A stretch of DNA of 64,000 bases from Rhodoblastus sp963710275 (GTDB taxonomy: Bacteria; Pseudomonadota; Alphaproteobacteria; Rhizobiales; Beijerinckiaceae). Under the pieces are notes generated by a model. It was not told where the DNA came from and did no database searches. It worked only from the letters and a program-made list of their open reading frames with translations. Of this stretch, positions 25,489-35,184 are shown in pieces (the first letter of the stretch is position 1; the number at the start of each line of letters is the position of its first letter). The position numbers and the translations under genes are program-made. Location: positions 434,001-498,000 of the forward strand of contig CAVPZS010000012.1 of assembly GCA_963710275.1 (NCBI GenBank). Direction: 5' to 3'.

Positions 25489-27650
25489 TTCGAAGTCTCC
25501 TTGCCGGAAGCGGGAAGCCGATAGGCCAGCACGCGCTGGACCGTGAAGCTCGCGGGAAAGACCGTTTGCTGGTCGGGATCGCCGGGCCATTTTCCTCCCA
25601 CCGCGAGATTGAGGATCATGTACATCGGCTTGTGCATGGTCGGCGGCGTCGGCGTTTCCGCCACCACGCGGCCGTCGAAGGTCCAGCGGATCCGTTGCGG
25701 TCCCCACTCGACGCCGTAGTCGTGGAAATCGTCGGCGAGGTCGGGAGTGGCGATGCGGAAGGACGTTTCCAGGTTCTTGTCCCCGGAGCGGAAATGGATC
25801 GTCGCGAAATAACCGCCGAGGCGATCGCCATGCGCTTCGAAGACGTCGATCTCCGGCGGCCAGCTCCCGTCGGCCGGGGCGAGCCAGAAGGCCGGCCAGA
25901 GTCCCCGTCCGCGCGGCGGCCTGGCGCGGATCTCGAAGTAGCCGTAGGTTTGCGAAAAACTGCGCGCGCTGTTGATCTGGCCCGAGGCGTAAGGCAGCCC
26001 GCCGGCGCCGTTGCGAACGGCTTCCGGGAGCCGCCGCGCCGAAATCCTGAGGCCGCCGCCGTCTGTGGCGAAGGGCGAGGGTTCGGCGAGCGGCTTCGGG
26101 TCGATGCGGGGATCGACGTAGAACTCCCGCTCGCGGCTGGTCGGGATCGTTCGCCCGCCCCATGGAAACGCGGGGCTCCAGAGGCCGCCGGACCGGTCCC
26201 ACAGCCGCAGCGCGTGGAAATCGTCCTCGAAAGCCAGGGCGTCCCTGGGCGGCCGGTCATAGGCCGTGTTCTGCTGCGCGCGCGACACGGCGACGCCGGC
26301 GCAAAACAATGCGACAAGCAGCGACGGCAGGAGGGCGCAATAGAGCGCGCCGCGGCCGGAAAGCGCTCCCGCGCGGCGCAGCATTCCGCCCTGCAGGGCG
26401 GCCAGCGCGCAGGCGCTCGCCGTGGCTCCCCACGCCTGGCCTTCGAGCCCGGCGAGCTTTTCGCCCAGCGTCATGGCGAGGGCGAGCAGCAGCAGGGAGG
26501 GCCCGAAGATCGCAATGGCGTCGCGCCAGGGACGGCGCGAGCGGCTGATCGAGATCGGCAGGGTCCAGGCGACGACCGCGATCGGCACGCCCGATATGGC
26601 GAGCGCGATGGTCGACGGCGCCGCCCCCTCGAAACGGGGAAAGACATGGAAGATCGCCGTCGCGGCGAAGGGCGCGGCGATGGCGGCGGCGCCGGCGGCG
26701 GCGAAGGCGAGCCGCGTGACGTCGGCGACCACATGTTTTTCCGCCGCCGCGGGCGACGCCGCCAGCAGGGCGACGATGCGCGGATAGCGGACCTGGCTGA
26801 TGTTGCCGACGACGCCCGCGCCGACCATTACGAAACTGGCCCCGAAGGCGAACAGGCCAAAGGCCGCCTGATCCCTGGACAGCAACGAGGACAGCAGCCG
26901 GCTGGCCGATCCGTAGACCAGCCACATGCCGTTGAAGGCGAAGAGCGGCAGGCTTTCGGCCAGAAGCGAAGGCAGATTCGGCGCGAGAAGATTTGATGGA
27001 TTCGAAACGCGGCGCGGCCGCCCGAACATGAGCGCGACCGCGGCGTAATAGGCGGCCATGGCGGCGAAGCATCCGGTGACGCCGGCCAGGAACAGGCCGG
27101 CGAGGCGGGGCAGGGTCATGCCGAATTGCAGCAGCGCCGCCGACAGGGTGAAACGCCCGATCCGCGAGGAGGCCCGGTACACCGACACCGGGCCGTTGCC
27201 CACCATGAAGGCAGCGCCGGCCAGCACGGCCAGGGCGGCGGCCACGGGAGAAAAGGCCCCGGAGACTTGACCGAAGGCGGCCGCCGCCGGGCAGCCGAGC
27301 GCGATGACGATCGCCGCCAGGGTCCAGCGCGCGCGCAGGATCATGTCGCCGTCAGGCCTGCCTTGCGCGGCGATGCGGCGGTCGGCGAGCTGGGAGAGGC
27401 CGAGGTCGGCGGCGTTGGCGTATTGGAACAAGGTCGTGAGCAGCGCGAAGGCCCCGTAGGCCGAGGGGTCGAGCAGGATCGGCGCGAGCAATGTGGCGCC
27501 CGCGCCGAGCAAGGCCAGGATCGGCACGAGCGCGCCGAAGGCGAACGGGTGCTCCAGCCAGCCGAGACCAACGCGACCCAGCTCCCGGCGGTCGCGCGCC
27601 AACTCTTTCACGGCGAAGCCTTGCGGGCCGAACTCTTGACGCAATGTCAT
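25485..27650 (-). CDS. Wzx-like polysaccharide flippase fused to a GH16 glycoside hydrolase
   Basis: 721 residues in one uninterrupted frame from ATG 27650. Residues 30-456 are a multi-helix MATE/Wzx-like flippase (QYANAADLGLSQLADRRIA, a typical loop; last helix about 437-456). Residues 475-715 are a GH16 domain: LRISARR, SFSQTYGYFEIRARPPRGRGLWPAFWL, and the catalytic motif EIDVFE with E600, D602 and E605, then FHDYGVEWGPQRIRWTFDG and MYMILNLAVGG. GH16 would lie in the periplasm right after the last helix and could trim or cleave the exported glycan, as free ExoK-like enzymes do. Overlaps both neighbours by ATGA, so it is translationally coupled. I infer the single-chain fusion from the open frame. 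Confidence 0.85.
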   Translation of the reverse strand: MTLRQEFGPQGFAVKELARDRRELGRVGLGWLEHPFAFGALVPILALLGAGATLLAPILLDPSAYGAFALLTTLFQYANAADLGLSQLADRRIAAQGRPDGDMILRARWTLAAIVIALGCPAAAAFGQVSGAFSPVAAALAVLAGAAFMVGNGPVSVYRASSRIGRFTLSAALLQFGMTLPRLAGLFLAGVTGCFAAMAAYYAAVALMFGRPRRVSNPSNLLAPNLPSLLAESLPLFAFNGMWLVYGSASRLLSSLLSRDQAAFGLFAFGASFVMVGAGVVGNISQVRYPRIVALLAASPAAAEKHVVADVTRLAFAAAGAAAIAAPFAATAIFHVFPRFEGAAPSTIALAISGVPIAVVAWTLPISISRSRRPWRDAIAIFGPSLLLLALAMTLGEKLAGLEGQAWGATASACALAALQGGMLRRAGALSGRGALYCALLPSLLVALFCAGVAVSRAQQNTAYDRPPRDALAFEDDFHALRLWDRSGGLWSPAFPWGGRTIPTSREREFYVDPRIDPKPLAEPSPFATDGGGLRISARRLPEAVRNGAGGLPYASGQINSARSFSQTYGYFEIRARPPRGRGLWPAFWLAPADGSWPPEIDVFEAHGDRLGGYFATIHFRSGDKNLETSFRIATPDLADDFHDYGVEWGPQRIRWTFDGRVVAETPTPPTMHKPMYMILNLAVGGKWPGDPDQQTVFPASFTVQRVLAYRLPASGKETSK

Positions 27651-28939
27651 CTGGCGCAGGCGCGCAGCTGCGACGCGCGCGCCGCTTCGGAGGCGATCGC
27701 AGTCATTTTCTCGGCAATGGCCTCCCAGCTCATGGTTTCCCGGGCGTGAGCGAGCGCGCCCTGGGAGCAGCGCGCGTAGAGCGAGGCGTCGCGCGTGAGG
27801 CGCCGGATCGCGTCGGCGAGGCTTTCGGCCGTGATCGCGTCGGCGATCAGTCCGGTCTTTTCGTGCAGGACCTGCTCGGCCAGCCCGCCGACCGGCGTGG
27901 CGATCGTCGGCATGGCGGCGGCGGCGGCGGCGGCGGCGACGCCCGACTGGCTCGCCTCGACATAGGGAAGAACCATGGCGTCGGCGCGGTCCAGCGCCGG
28001 CGCGATTTCCTCGTCCTCGATCCAGCGGTTGGTCAAGGCGACGCCTTCGAGCTCGCGCAATTTCGCCTGATAGGGCCGGATGTCGCCGGAGCCCATGATC
28101 TCCAGCTCGACCTTCAGGCCTTCGTCCCGCAGGAGCCGGTAGGCGTCGAGCAGAAGCCCAAGTCCCTTGTACTTGAGGATATGGCCGAAGAAGAGCAATC
28201 GAAAGGGGCGCTGGCGGGGCGCCTGGCGGGGCGCGCCGGACCCGAACTCGAACGCGCCGTGGGGCAGGATATGGATGATCTCGTCGGCCACGCGATACGA
28301 GCCGACCAGCTGCTGGCGGACGTGGTCGGACAAAACCACGATCCGGTCGGCTCCGGCCAGCAACCGGCGCATCATGCTGTGACGGAAAAGGTAGCTGTCG
28401 CCTGGATGCGTATAAGCGTCGTGCACGAAAAGCACGAATGGAATGTTCCTGCGCCGGAGCGCCGGCAGGACGGCGACGTCCCAGATTGACAGCATCGTGC
28501 AGACCACGGCGTCGATCCGGTTCTCCATGACGAAGTCTTCGAACTGCCGGCCGATCCTGCGCAGTCGCGTCAGCCCCCAGAGGGCCGCGAACTTGCCGCG
28601 CAGGGTCGTCTTGTCGCCGGCGAAAGTGTGGATTTCGTTCAGCGGCGCCGGCGACGGCATATCGCGCACCAGCGCGGCCAATTCGCAATCCCGCACGGCG
28701 GACACGAAGGGCTTGGCGCGCCCGAGGTCGCCGACCGAGCGCACCAGTTCGAAGGTGAATTTCGAGCCGGCGCCTTTGCGGCCCCAGTGCCAGAACAGGA
28801 TGCGCGCCGCTGCCGGCTGAGACAGGCCAGAGTCCTGGCGGAGTTCCCGGTCGAATTCCGGGACGGACTCCTGGCTGGGCTCCTTGCCCGACTCCCGGCC
28901 GCGCGGGATCACCAGCAGCGTTTCGACCTCCGGCTCCAT
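27647..28939 (-). CDS. Family 4-type glycosyltransferase (GT-B)
   Basis: 430 residues from ATG 28939, which shares a base with the preceding TGA. GT-B fold: N-terminal ARILFWHWGRKGAGSKFTFELV, middle FVLFVHDAYTHPGD and RIVVLSDHVRQQL, C-terminal nucleotide-sugar domain with LLFFGHILKYKGLGLLLDAYRLL, NRWIEDEEIAPALDRADAMVLPYVEASQSGV and GGLAEQV. It transfers a sugar from a nucleotide donor to the lipid-linked repeat unit on the cytoplasmic face. A run of Ala (AAAAAAAA) after SGV is unusual but in frame. Sugar and linkage are unknown. Confidence 0.88.
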   Translation of the reverse strand: MEPEVETLLVIPRGRESGKEPSQESVPEFDRELRQDSGLSQPAAARILFWHWGRKGAGSKFTFELVRSVGDLGRAKPFVSAVRDCELAALVRDMPSPAPLNEIHTFAGDKTTLRGKFAALWGLTRLRRIGRQFEDFVMENRIDAVVCTMLSIWDVAVLPALRRRNIPFVLFVHDAYTHPGDSYLFRHSMMRRLLAGADRIVVLSDHVRQQLVGSYRVADEIIHILPHGAFEFGSGAPRQAPRQRPFRLLFFGHILKYKGLGLLLDAYRLLRDEGLKVELEIMGSGDIRPYQAKLRELEGVALTNRWIEDEEIAPALDRADAMVLPYVEASQSGVAAAAAAAAMPTIATPVGGLAEQVLHEKTGLIADAITAESLADAIRRLTRDASLYARCSQGALAHARETMSWEAIAEKMTAIASEAARASQLRACAR

Positions 28940-30321
28940 CACGCCTGCCCTCCGGTCGAGGAGGAAAGCCCCAAAGAGCGGACAAGGGTGGAAATCCTGC
29001 GTTTGAAGGTCTTCAGGGCGTCGGGCGTCGCCGCGGCGGCGCCCGCGAGACCGGCGGCGAGCAGGCTGCCGAGCGCGACGAGCAGCGGGTTCGGGAAGGC
29101 CGCGCGGCGCGGCGGCTCGCCACGGGCGACGACATCGGCGCTGGCGCGGACGCCCTCGTTCAGTCCGATCATGGCCTTGAGCTTGGCGACGCAATCGGCG
29201 AGCGAGGTTTCATCGGCGTCCACGACGCGGCGCAACTCGTCGAGTCGCAGCTGGTTCAGGCGGCGCTGCGCCATTTCCGAACGGACCTTGGAGATTTCCG
29301 AGCGAAGCAGCGTTTCGCGCGTGCGCCAGTCGGTCGCGTCCTGTTCGGCGGCGCGGGCCACGCGCAGCGCTTCCTCTTCGACCTGGTCGGTAAGGTTCCT
29401 TGTCTCGTTGGAGAGCGACGCGGCCTTGGCGCGCGCGGCGACGAGCATCTCGCGCGCATGCTGGACCGGCGCCGAGGCAAGGATCTCGGGAGAGTTGAGC
29501 AAGGTTCCCGTTCGCCGCATCTGCGCCAGCGAATCCGCCCGGACCTGGGTGTCGATGACGCGGGCCTGGGTGTGGGCGAGCTCGGTGGTCAAGGCCGTCA
29601 GCTGGTTCTGAAGGTCGGACCCGTCGCCCCGGTCGCTCATTCCAGATGACCCGATCAAGGCGCGCAACTCGTCGAGGTCGCGCTGTCGGCCGGCGCGCAG
29701 CATTGCGGCGCGCTGTTCGAGCACGCGCGTCTCCGCTTCGACGGCGGCGCGCTTGCGTGCGATCTGGTCCTCGAGATAGGCGCCCACCGTCGCGTTGACG
29801 ATGGCGGCGACGCGCGCCGCGTCGCGGTCCCAGGCGGTCACGGTCAAGGTATAGGAACGCCGCTCCCGGGTCACGTCGACACGGTTGCGCAGCGTCTCCA
29901 CCACCTTTGCCCGATCCGGCTTGCCGGAGAACCAGGTCCATCCGACGAAGCTCCGGTCGGCGAAGAGATCGAGCTGGTCGGCGACCCGCCCCATCAGGGC
30001 GCGCGAACTGAGCCGGTCCGACTCGGACTGGATCGCGCCCTCGTCGGCGACAGCGGCTTTCGTTCCTCCGGCGCCGTCGTCCTGTTCCGCCGCATGGAGA
30101 ATGATCGACGACGAGGCGACGTAACGGCGCGGCAGCAAAGGCCACGCGACGAGCATCACGAGCAGGACGCCGCCGAAGCCGGTGGCGAAGCGGCGCAGCC
30201 GTTCGCGACGCCGTTGCACGGAGCCTGGCCGACTGCGCGCGCCGGTTTCGGCGGGGCGGAACAGGAAGGAGCGGAAATCGTCGGCGATGAAGTCGGGCTG
30301 TTTCACGGCACACTCCCTCAC
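28939..30321 (-). CDS. Wzz/chain-length-determinant-like protein without kinase domain
   Basis: About 460 residues. Membrane helix near 49-65 (GFGGVLLVMLVAWPLLP), a large periplasmic part with long coiled coils (about 190-400), and a second helix near 415-435 (PLLVALGSLLAAGLAGAA), followed by a short cytoplasmic tail. This is the polysaccharide co-polymerase layout without a BY-kinase domain, which normally sets chain length with the Wzy polymerase. The GTG at 30321 overlaps the preceding TGA (GTGA); a GTG at 30306 has a nearer purine-rich site and is an alternative start. Confidence 0.82.
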   Translation of the reverse strand: MRECAVKQPDFIADDFRSFLFRPAETGARSRPGSVQRRRERLRRFATGFGGVLLVMLVAWPLLPRRYVASSSIILHAAEQDDGAGGTKAAVADEGAIQSESDRLSSRALMGRVADQLDLFADRSFVGWTWFSGKPDRAKVVETLRNRVDVTRERRSYTLTVTAWDRDAARVAAIVNATVGAYLEDQIARKRAAVEAETRVLEQRAAMLRAGRQRDLDELRALIGSSGMSDRGDGSDLQNQLTALTTELAHTQARVIDTQVRADSLAQMRRTGTLLNSPEILASAPVQHAREMLVAARAKAASLSNETRNLTDQVEEEALRVARAAEQDATDWRTRETLLRSEISKVRSEMAQRRLNQLRLDELRRVVDADETSLADCVAKLKAMIGLNEGVRASADVVARGEPPRRAAFPNPLLVALGSLLAAGLAGAAAATPDALKTFKRRISTLVRSLGLSSSTGGQA

Positions 30322-31135
30322 GAGCGGGCAAGCGCGTAGACGCGCTTGCGAAGCGGGCCTGACATCAGGCGGAAGGCGACATAGAGGCCAGCGGTCGCGG
30401 CGAATTCATGCGGACGCAGGAAGCCGCGCCGCCAGCATTCCCGCCGGAACGAAATCTCGTCCAGGCAATACCTGATCCCGCCGCGGCGGGTGCGCTGGGC
30501 GACGCTCGACCGCACCCTGACCAGCGTCTTGGGCAGGACGTGGAAACGATAGCCGGCCATGGCGAGACGGACGAACAGGTCGTAATCCTCCAGCATCCTG
30601 AACTCGCGGCTGTAAGCGCCGACCGCGCGCAGCGCCGCCGACTTCATGAGGATGGTCGGGTGAACCAGCACATTGCGCCAGCGCAGCGCCGTGACCACGT
30701 CGTCGTGCGCGACGGGCGACACCTTGATTTCCGATCGCCCTTCATCGGGAAAGAACTCCTCGCTCCAACAGGAGATCACGTCGGTGTCGGGGTGCTCATC
30801 CGCATAGCGGACCTGAAGTCGCAACCGATCGGGCAGCGATATGTCGTCGGAATCCATCCGCGCGATCCATTCCCCGGAGCAGGCCTCCAGGCCCGCATTC
30901 ATCGCTCCCGCGAGGCCTTGGTTGCTGGGCAGGCGCACAAGCGTCAGGGCGCGAATGCGGCTGTCGCCGCAGAAGGAGTCGATGACCTTGTCCTGCGCCG
31001 CCGGAACCGGCCCGTCGACGACCAGCACCAGCTGGTCCGGGGGGCTGTCTGGGCGTAGATGCTTTCGATCAATTCCGCCAGATTTGCCGCGGATTCGGAC
31101 GCATAGGTCGACATCAGGACGCTGACGGTCGTCAC
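30318..31135 (-). CDS. Family 2 glycosyltransferase, one frameshift
   Basis: About 272 residues when a frame break near 31042 is repaired. The start is MTTVSVLMSTYASESAANLAELIESIYAQTAP, and the other frame continues PDQLVLVVDGPV, NQGLAGAMNAGLEACSGEWIARMDSDDISLPDRL (the DxD site) and MLEDYDLFVRLAMAGYRF. The break lies in a run of six C on the coding strand; a seventh C restores the frame exactly. It acts at the inner membrane on the lipid-linked oligosaccharide and overlaps the next gene by 4 bases. Confidence 0.85.
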
Positions 31136-31179
31136 GGGCTTCTCCTTCGGCTCCGGGGAGCGGCAATTGTCGGGACGGG

Positions 31180-31873
31180 TCAGTTGGCGCCCTTGCGCGA
31201 AATCACCGCGGCGGGCGTGCGCAGCAGAATGGCGACGTCGCCCCGGAACGAGTGGTCAGCGACATATTCGGAGTCCATTTCCACGCGCCGGTCGTAGGAG
31301 ACGTCGTTGCGTCCGGAGATTTGCCAGGGGCCGGTGACGCCGGGCCGCACCATCTTGTAGAGATCGGCCTTGGCGCCGTATTTCGCCAGTTCCGCCTCGG
31401 TGACCGGACGCGGACCGACGAGGCTCATGTCGCCGATCAGGACGTTCAGAAACTGCGGCAATTCATCGAGGCTGCTCTCGCGCAGGAAGCGCCCGATCGA
31501 GGTCATGCGCGGATCGAAAGGTCAATTTATGGCTGGAGTCCCATTGCTGCCTGGCCTCGGGATTGTAGAGGAAATACTCCTCCAGGCATTCGTTGGCGCC
31601 GAGGATCATCGTCCGGAATTTCAGGCAGCCGAAGCTGCGGCCGTCCTTGCCGACGCGCGGATGGGCATAGAAGGCGGGCCCGCCGTCGATGATGACGAGG
31701 AGGCCGACCGCCGCCATCAGCGGCGCGAGCAACACGAGCGCGATGATCGAAAGCGTGACGTCGGCGAGCCTCTTGATCAGGTCCCTGAGGGCGCCACGAT
31801 CCAGCTGGATGTGGATTACGCCGAGGTCGAGTTCGGCGCTCATTCGGTTGCTGTTCGTCATCTGGATCGACAT
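31180..31873 (-). CDS. ExoY/WbaP-like sugar transferase (undecaprenyl-phosphate priming), one frameshift
   Basis: About 230 residues in two frames joined near 31512. The N-terminal part has a hydrophobic anchor (VTLSIIALVLLAPLMAAVGLLVII) and the family sequence GGPAFYAHPRVGKDGRSFGCLKFRTM. The C-terminal part has TSIGRFLRESSLDELPQFLNVLIGDMSLVGPRPV and YKMVRPGVTGPWQISGRNDVSYDRRVEMD. One extra C in CTTTCGATCC breaks KLTFDPRM. It transfers the first sugar-phosphate to undecaprenyl phosphate and starts repeat-unit synthesis. Start 31873 chosen for its GGAGGG site; it contains both conserved halves of the bacterial sugar transferase domain. Confidence 0.88.
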
Positions 31874-31974
31874 TTCGCGCCCTCCCATTTTTCAGGCAAT
31901 TTGCAAAGCGGTTCGGAGCGCAGGCCATCCCCTGCGCGTCTTTCCGGACACGAAAAATCTGATTTGCCGCAGGC

Positions 31975-32868
31975 TCAGCAATAGCCCGGTTCGAACAACG
32001 TGGTTTCCGACCAGGCGAGATCGCCGAGGCGGGGCGTCACGGGGCCCAATCGATATTTCGGATTGCGGCCAGGAAAATACCTGCCGGGAACTCCCGCGAT
32101 CGGCTGGTTGGCGTCGGTCAGCGCGAAGATGGCGCCGCGCGCCGCCAGCGCCCGCCCGAGCGGTCGCGCGAAACGGCGAAAATCTTCCTCGTCGCGGCAA
32201 AAGCACATATGCGCGCAGGGAATGTCGAGGCCGGCGAAACGCACGCGCCGACGCAGGAACACGAAGGGATGGATATCCTTCCCGGCGTCGCAGACCAGCG
32301 TCATGCAGCCGAATGCGGCATGTTCCGCGAGCAGGGCGATCTCTTCCGGCGAGAGCAGTCCACGGTAATCGGCGCCCGCCTGGAAGGCCGCGACCTCCGC
32401 AGGCTCGGACGCGATCGCGAGCGCCGGGACCGATGCGAAGATGCCGCGGCTGTAACAGGAAAAACCCAGGTTGACGATGGTCTCCAGAGTATGCCGGGCG
32501 GGCGTCACGTCGGTATAGGTCACGCCGCGAAACTTCAGGGCGATGTTGACGAGCATGGCGCCGTAGCAGGCGTAGAGCGGCTCGACGCACCAGCTGGAAA
32601 GATTGCATCGCACATAGGTTTCGGATCCCGACCTTGCCTGCGAGAAGATCGTCAGCAGGGCGCCGACGGGCGCGCCCCCGCTTTCGAGCATGTAGCCGAA
32701 GCGGGGATAGTCGCCGAGGACAGGCCGCGCCGCCAGACGCTCGAACGCCCGTCTCCAGTAGCCGTCCGGCCGCGGGGGAAAGAGGCGCGCGAACAGGACG
32801 AACAAGGCGTCTATGTCCGACTCCGCGATCCGTCTGCAACGGACTGTCTGGCGTGTCATTACGCTCAT
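31975..32868 (-). CDS. Putative acyl/acetyltransferase-like protein of the polysaccharide locus
   Basis: 297 residues from ATG 32868 (GGGAAG 6-11 bases upstream). It begins VRCRRIAESDIDALFVLFARLFP, like the first strand and helix of a GNAT acyltransferase, then RFGYMLESGGAPVGALLTIF, a plausible strand 2-3 of that fold. The C-terminal half (ARPLGRALAARGAIFALTDANQPIAGVPGRYFPGRNPKYRLGP) is rich in Phe/Pro/Arg and does not match a family I can name. It opens the polysaccharide operon on the minus strand, 101 bases ahead of the priming transferase. GNAT identity is inference; substrate unknown. Confidence 0.6.
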   Translation of the reverse strand: MSVMTRQTVRCRRIAESDIDALFVLFARLFPPRPDGYWRRAFERLAARPVLGDYPRFGYMLESGGAPVGALLTIFSQARSGSETYVRCNLSSWCVEPLYACYGAMLVNIALKFRGVTYTDVTPARHTLETIVNLGFSCYSRGIFASVPALAIASEPAEVAAFQAGADYRGLLSPEEIALLAEHAAFGCMTLVCDAGKDIHPFVFLRRRVRFAGLDIPCAHMCFCRDEEDFRRFARPLGRALAARGAIFALTDANQPIAGVPGRYFPGRNPKYRLGPVTPRLGDLAWSETTLFEPGYC

Positions 32869-33094
32869 GGATCTTCCCGATTGCCCGGCGATGAAGACCG
32901 GCTGGCCATGCTGCCGCACTCCGGGTGAAAACGGCCCGGGAGCGATCGGCCTGCGACATCAATGCAAATTGCCGAAGGCAATCCTGCAAGGAAACGATAG
33001 GCGCGGCGCTGCTTGGCCGCATCATTCAAATTAATGACTTCGAAAGGTATTCGACGGTTTGGGCGAAGCCGCCGCGCCCGAACCGAATGTCCGG

Positions 33095-33829
33095 TCAGGC
33101 CGTGCTCCCCGCATCGACGGTCAGCACCGTTCCGGTGATGTTGCGCGCCTTGTCGCTCAACAGGAACTCGACCGCGTTGGCGACATCGTCGACTTCCGGC
33201 AATCGCCGCAGGGCGCTGCGCCGCGCGATATTGTCGCGATCCTTCTCGTCGAGGCCCCTCGTCATCTCGGTGTCCATGAAGCCGGGCGCGACGCAGTTGA
33301 CGGTGATGCCGAGGCGGCCGACCTCTCGCGCCAGCGAGCGGGTGAAGCCGAGCGACGCGGCCTTGGTCGCGCCATAGACCGAAAGGTTGCTGTAGCCGGT
33401 GAAGGCGATCACCGACGCGATGTTCACGACCCTCCCGCCGCCATGCGTCATCATGGAACGGATGACGTATTTCGTGAGCACCGTCGGCGACACGAGATTG
33501 ACCCGGATCAGGTTCTCGATTTCCGAATTGCGCATCGCCGCCAGCAAGCCTTCCGTGCCGATCGCGGCATTGTTGACCAGGCCGTCGATCGGGCCGAATT
33601 CCTGACGCAGCTTGCGCACGAAGGCGGGAATCGCCTTGATGTCGCCCAGGTCGAACGGCACGAAATGCACGGATCCGTTGGGGATCGTCTTCGTCACCTG
33701 CGCCAGTTGCCTCATTTCGTCGCTTTCGCGCCGGGCGACGGCGATGACGCGGTCGCCGGCGGCGACGAGTTTTTGCGTGACCGCGAAGCCGACGCCCCGG
33801 CTCGCTCCGGTGACGACGACGTTACGCAT
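33095..33829 (-). CDS. Short-chain dehydrogenase/reductase, FabG-like
   Basis: 244 residues. Rossmann start VVVTGASRGVGFAVTQKLVAAG (TGxxxGxG), NNAAIG, catalytic Ser region VVNIASVIAF, and YGATKAA with the YxxxK pair; the C-terminal FMDTEMTRGLD and TGTVLTVDAG are typical of 3-oxoacyl-ACP reductases. It reduces a keto group with NAD(P)H, here likely on a carrier-protein-bound acyl chain, since the gene overlaps the AMP ligase, which in turn overlaps a carrier protein. Last gene of the carrier-protein operon. Confidence 0.9.
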   Translation of the reverse strand: MRNVVVTGASRGVGFAVTQKLVAAGDRVIAVARRESDEMRQLAQVTKTIPNGSVHFVPFDLGDIKAIPAFVRKLRQEFGPIDGLVNNAAIGTEGLLAAMRNSEIENLIRVNLVSPTVLTKYVIRSMMTHGGGRVVNIASVIAFTGYSNLSVYGATKAASLGFTRSLAREVGRLGITVNCVAPGFMDTEMTRGLDEKDRDNIARRSALRRLPEVDDVANAVEFLLSDKARNITGTVLTVDAGSTA

Positions 33830-35184
33830 GTCGGCGCACGAGTTTGCCGCCGGCCGAGATTTCCAGCGTCTCCACGAAGCGGATCATCGCCGGGACCTTG
33901 TGGACGTCGAGCGTGTTTCGGCAAATTTCCATGATCTCCCCCCGTACCTTGTCGTCGCCGTCATTGGTTTTCTGGTTCAGCACCACTTCCGCGACAATGA
34001 TCGCGCCGGTGATCGGATTGCGCCGCCCCCTGACCAGGGACATGCGGACGAGTTCATGGGTGTTGATCACCGCCTCGACCTCTTCCGGATGCACCTTCAG
34101 GCCGCCCACATTGACCACGCCGTCGCCGCGGCCGGCGAAGAACCAGCGCTCGCCGCGGCGGGTCACCATGTCGCGGGTGTGGACGAACCCCCGCTCGTCC
34201 TTGAGCGCCGGAGCGGCGCGGCCGAGATAGCGATGCGCCGTTCGCGGCGAACGCACGCACAGCGACCCGTCCTGGATCTCGATTTCGACGCCGCCCCTGT
34301 CGCCTTCGAAATCGGCTGGAAACCCCTCCAGGCCGTCATCGACATCGAAAGCGACGCCGGCCTCGGTGGAGGCGAAGGCATGGCCGATGGCCGCCGCCGG
34401 AAACGCGGCGCGCAGCGCATCGAGGACCGCCTGGTCGACGACTTCGCCCGACAGCCGGACGTAGCGCGGCCGAAAATCGTGCCCGACCTGAACCATCAGC
34501 GCGCGACGCCAATGCGACGGCGTGCCGGACATATGGGTGACCCCGCGTTCTCCCAACCTGCGCAGGTGACCCGCCGGGCATTCCCCGGCCTTCGAAAGGA
34601 CGAGCGAAGCGCCGCACATCATCGCCCGCAGGAAGATCTGAAGCCCGCCGTAGCGCCGGATGTCGTAAAAGGTCGACCAGATCACCGGCGCGTCCGCGGC
34701 GCGCGTATTGAAGGCGCCGCTCAGCGTCCTGAGGTCGTGGACCACCATTTTCGGCGGTCCCACCGTGCCGGATGTCAGCAAGGCCCACTCCGTCGGCAGC
34801 GCCTCTTCCGATCCGCGGGACCAGGGGGTCAAGGGCAGATTGCAGCGAATGGCCGGCAAGCCGAAGGCTTCGTTCGAGGCATGCTCGGGACCGACGATCA
34901 GCGCGTCAGCCTCGGAATCGGCGATGACGGCTTCGACTTGCTGCGGCGTGATGTCGGGAGGACCGATGACCAGACGTCGCGCCACGCCGTCCAGTTCGAT
35001 CAGCGCGAGCGCGGCGGTGAGCTGGCCGTCGGCGAGGATGAGAAGCGAGCGTCCCGCGGAGCTCGTGCGGAGCCCGCTCCAGGCTTGTCGAGCGCGCGAG
35101 ATCGGCGAGCCGGATCTCGCGCCCGACATCCCAGATCGTCCGCGGGCCCGAAGGCTCCGTCATGGCGTCGCGCAACACGGTCAT
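33822..35184 (-). CDS. Acyl/aryl-AMP ligase (ANL superfamily), one frameshift
   Basis: About 453 residues after joining two frames near 35070 (N-terminal MTVLRDAMTEPSGPRTIWDVG, then SLLILADGQLTAALALIELDG). A-domain motifs: LLTSGTVGPPKMVVHD (P-loop), GHAFASTEAGVAFDVDDG (A5), GFVHTRDMVTRRGERWFFAGRGDGVVNVGGLKVHPEEVEAVI (A7-A8) and the C-terminal Lys in SAGGKLVRR. It is short for the family and probably loads an acid onto the carrier protein encoded just upstream, whose stop overlaps this ATG (ATGA). The substrate pocket cannot be read reliably. Confidence 0.83.

Noticed and set aside
25485..28985. One 1166-codon protein covering glycosyltransferase and flippase
   Set aside because: The part before 27650 is the wrong frame of the glycosyltransferase gene at 27647-28939; the real flippase-GH16 protein starts at ATG 27650.
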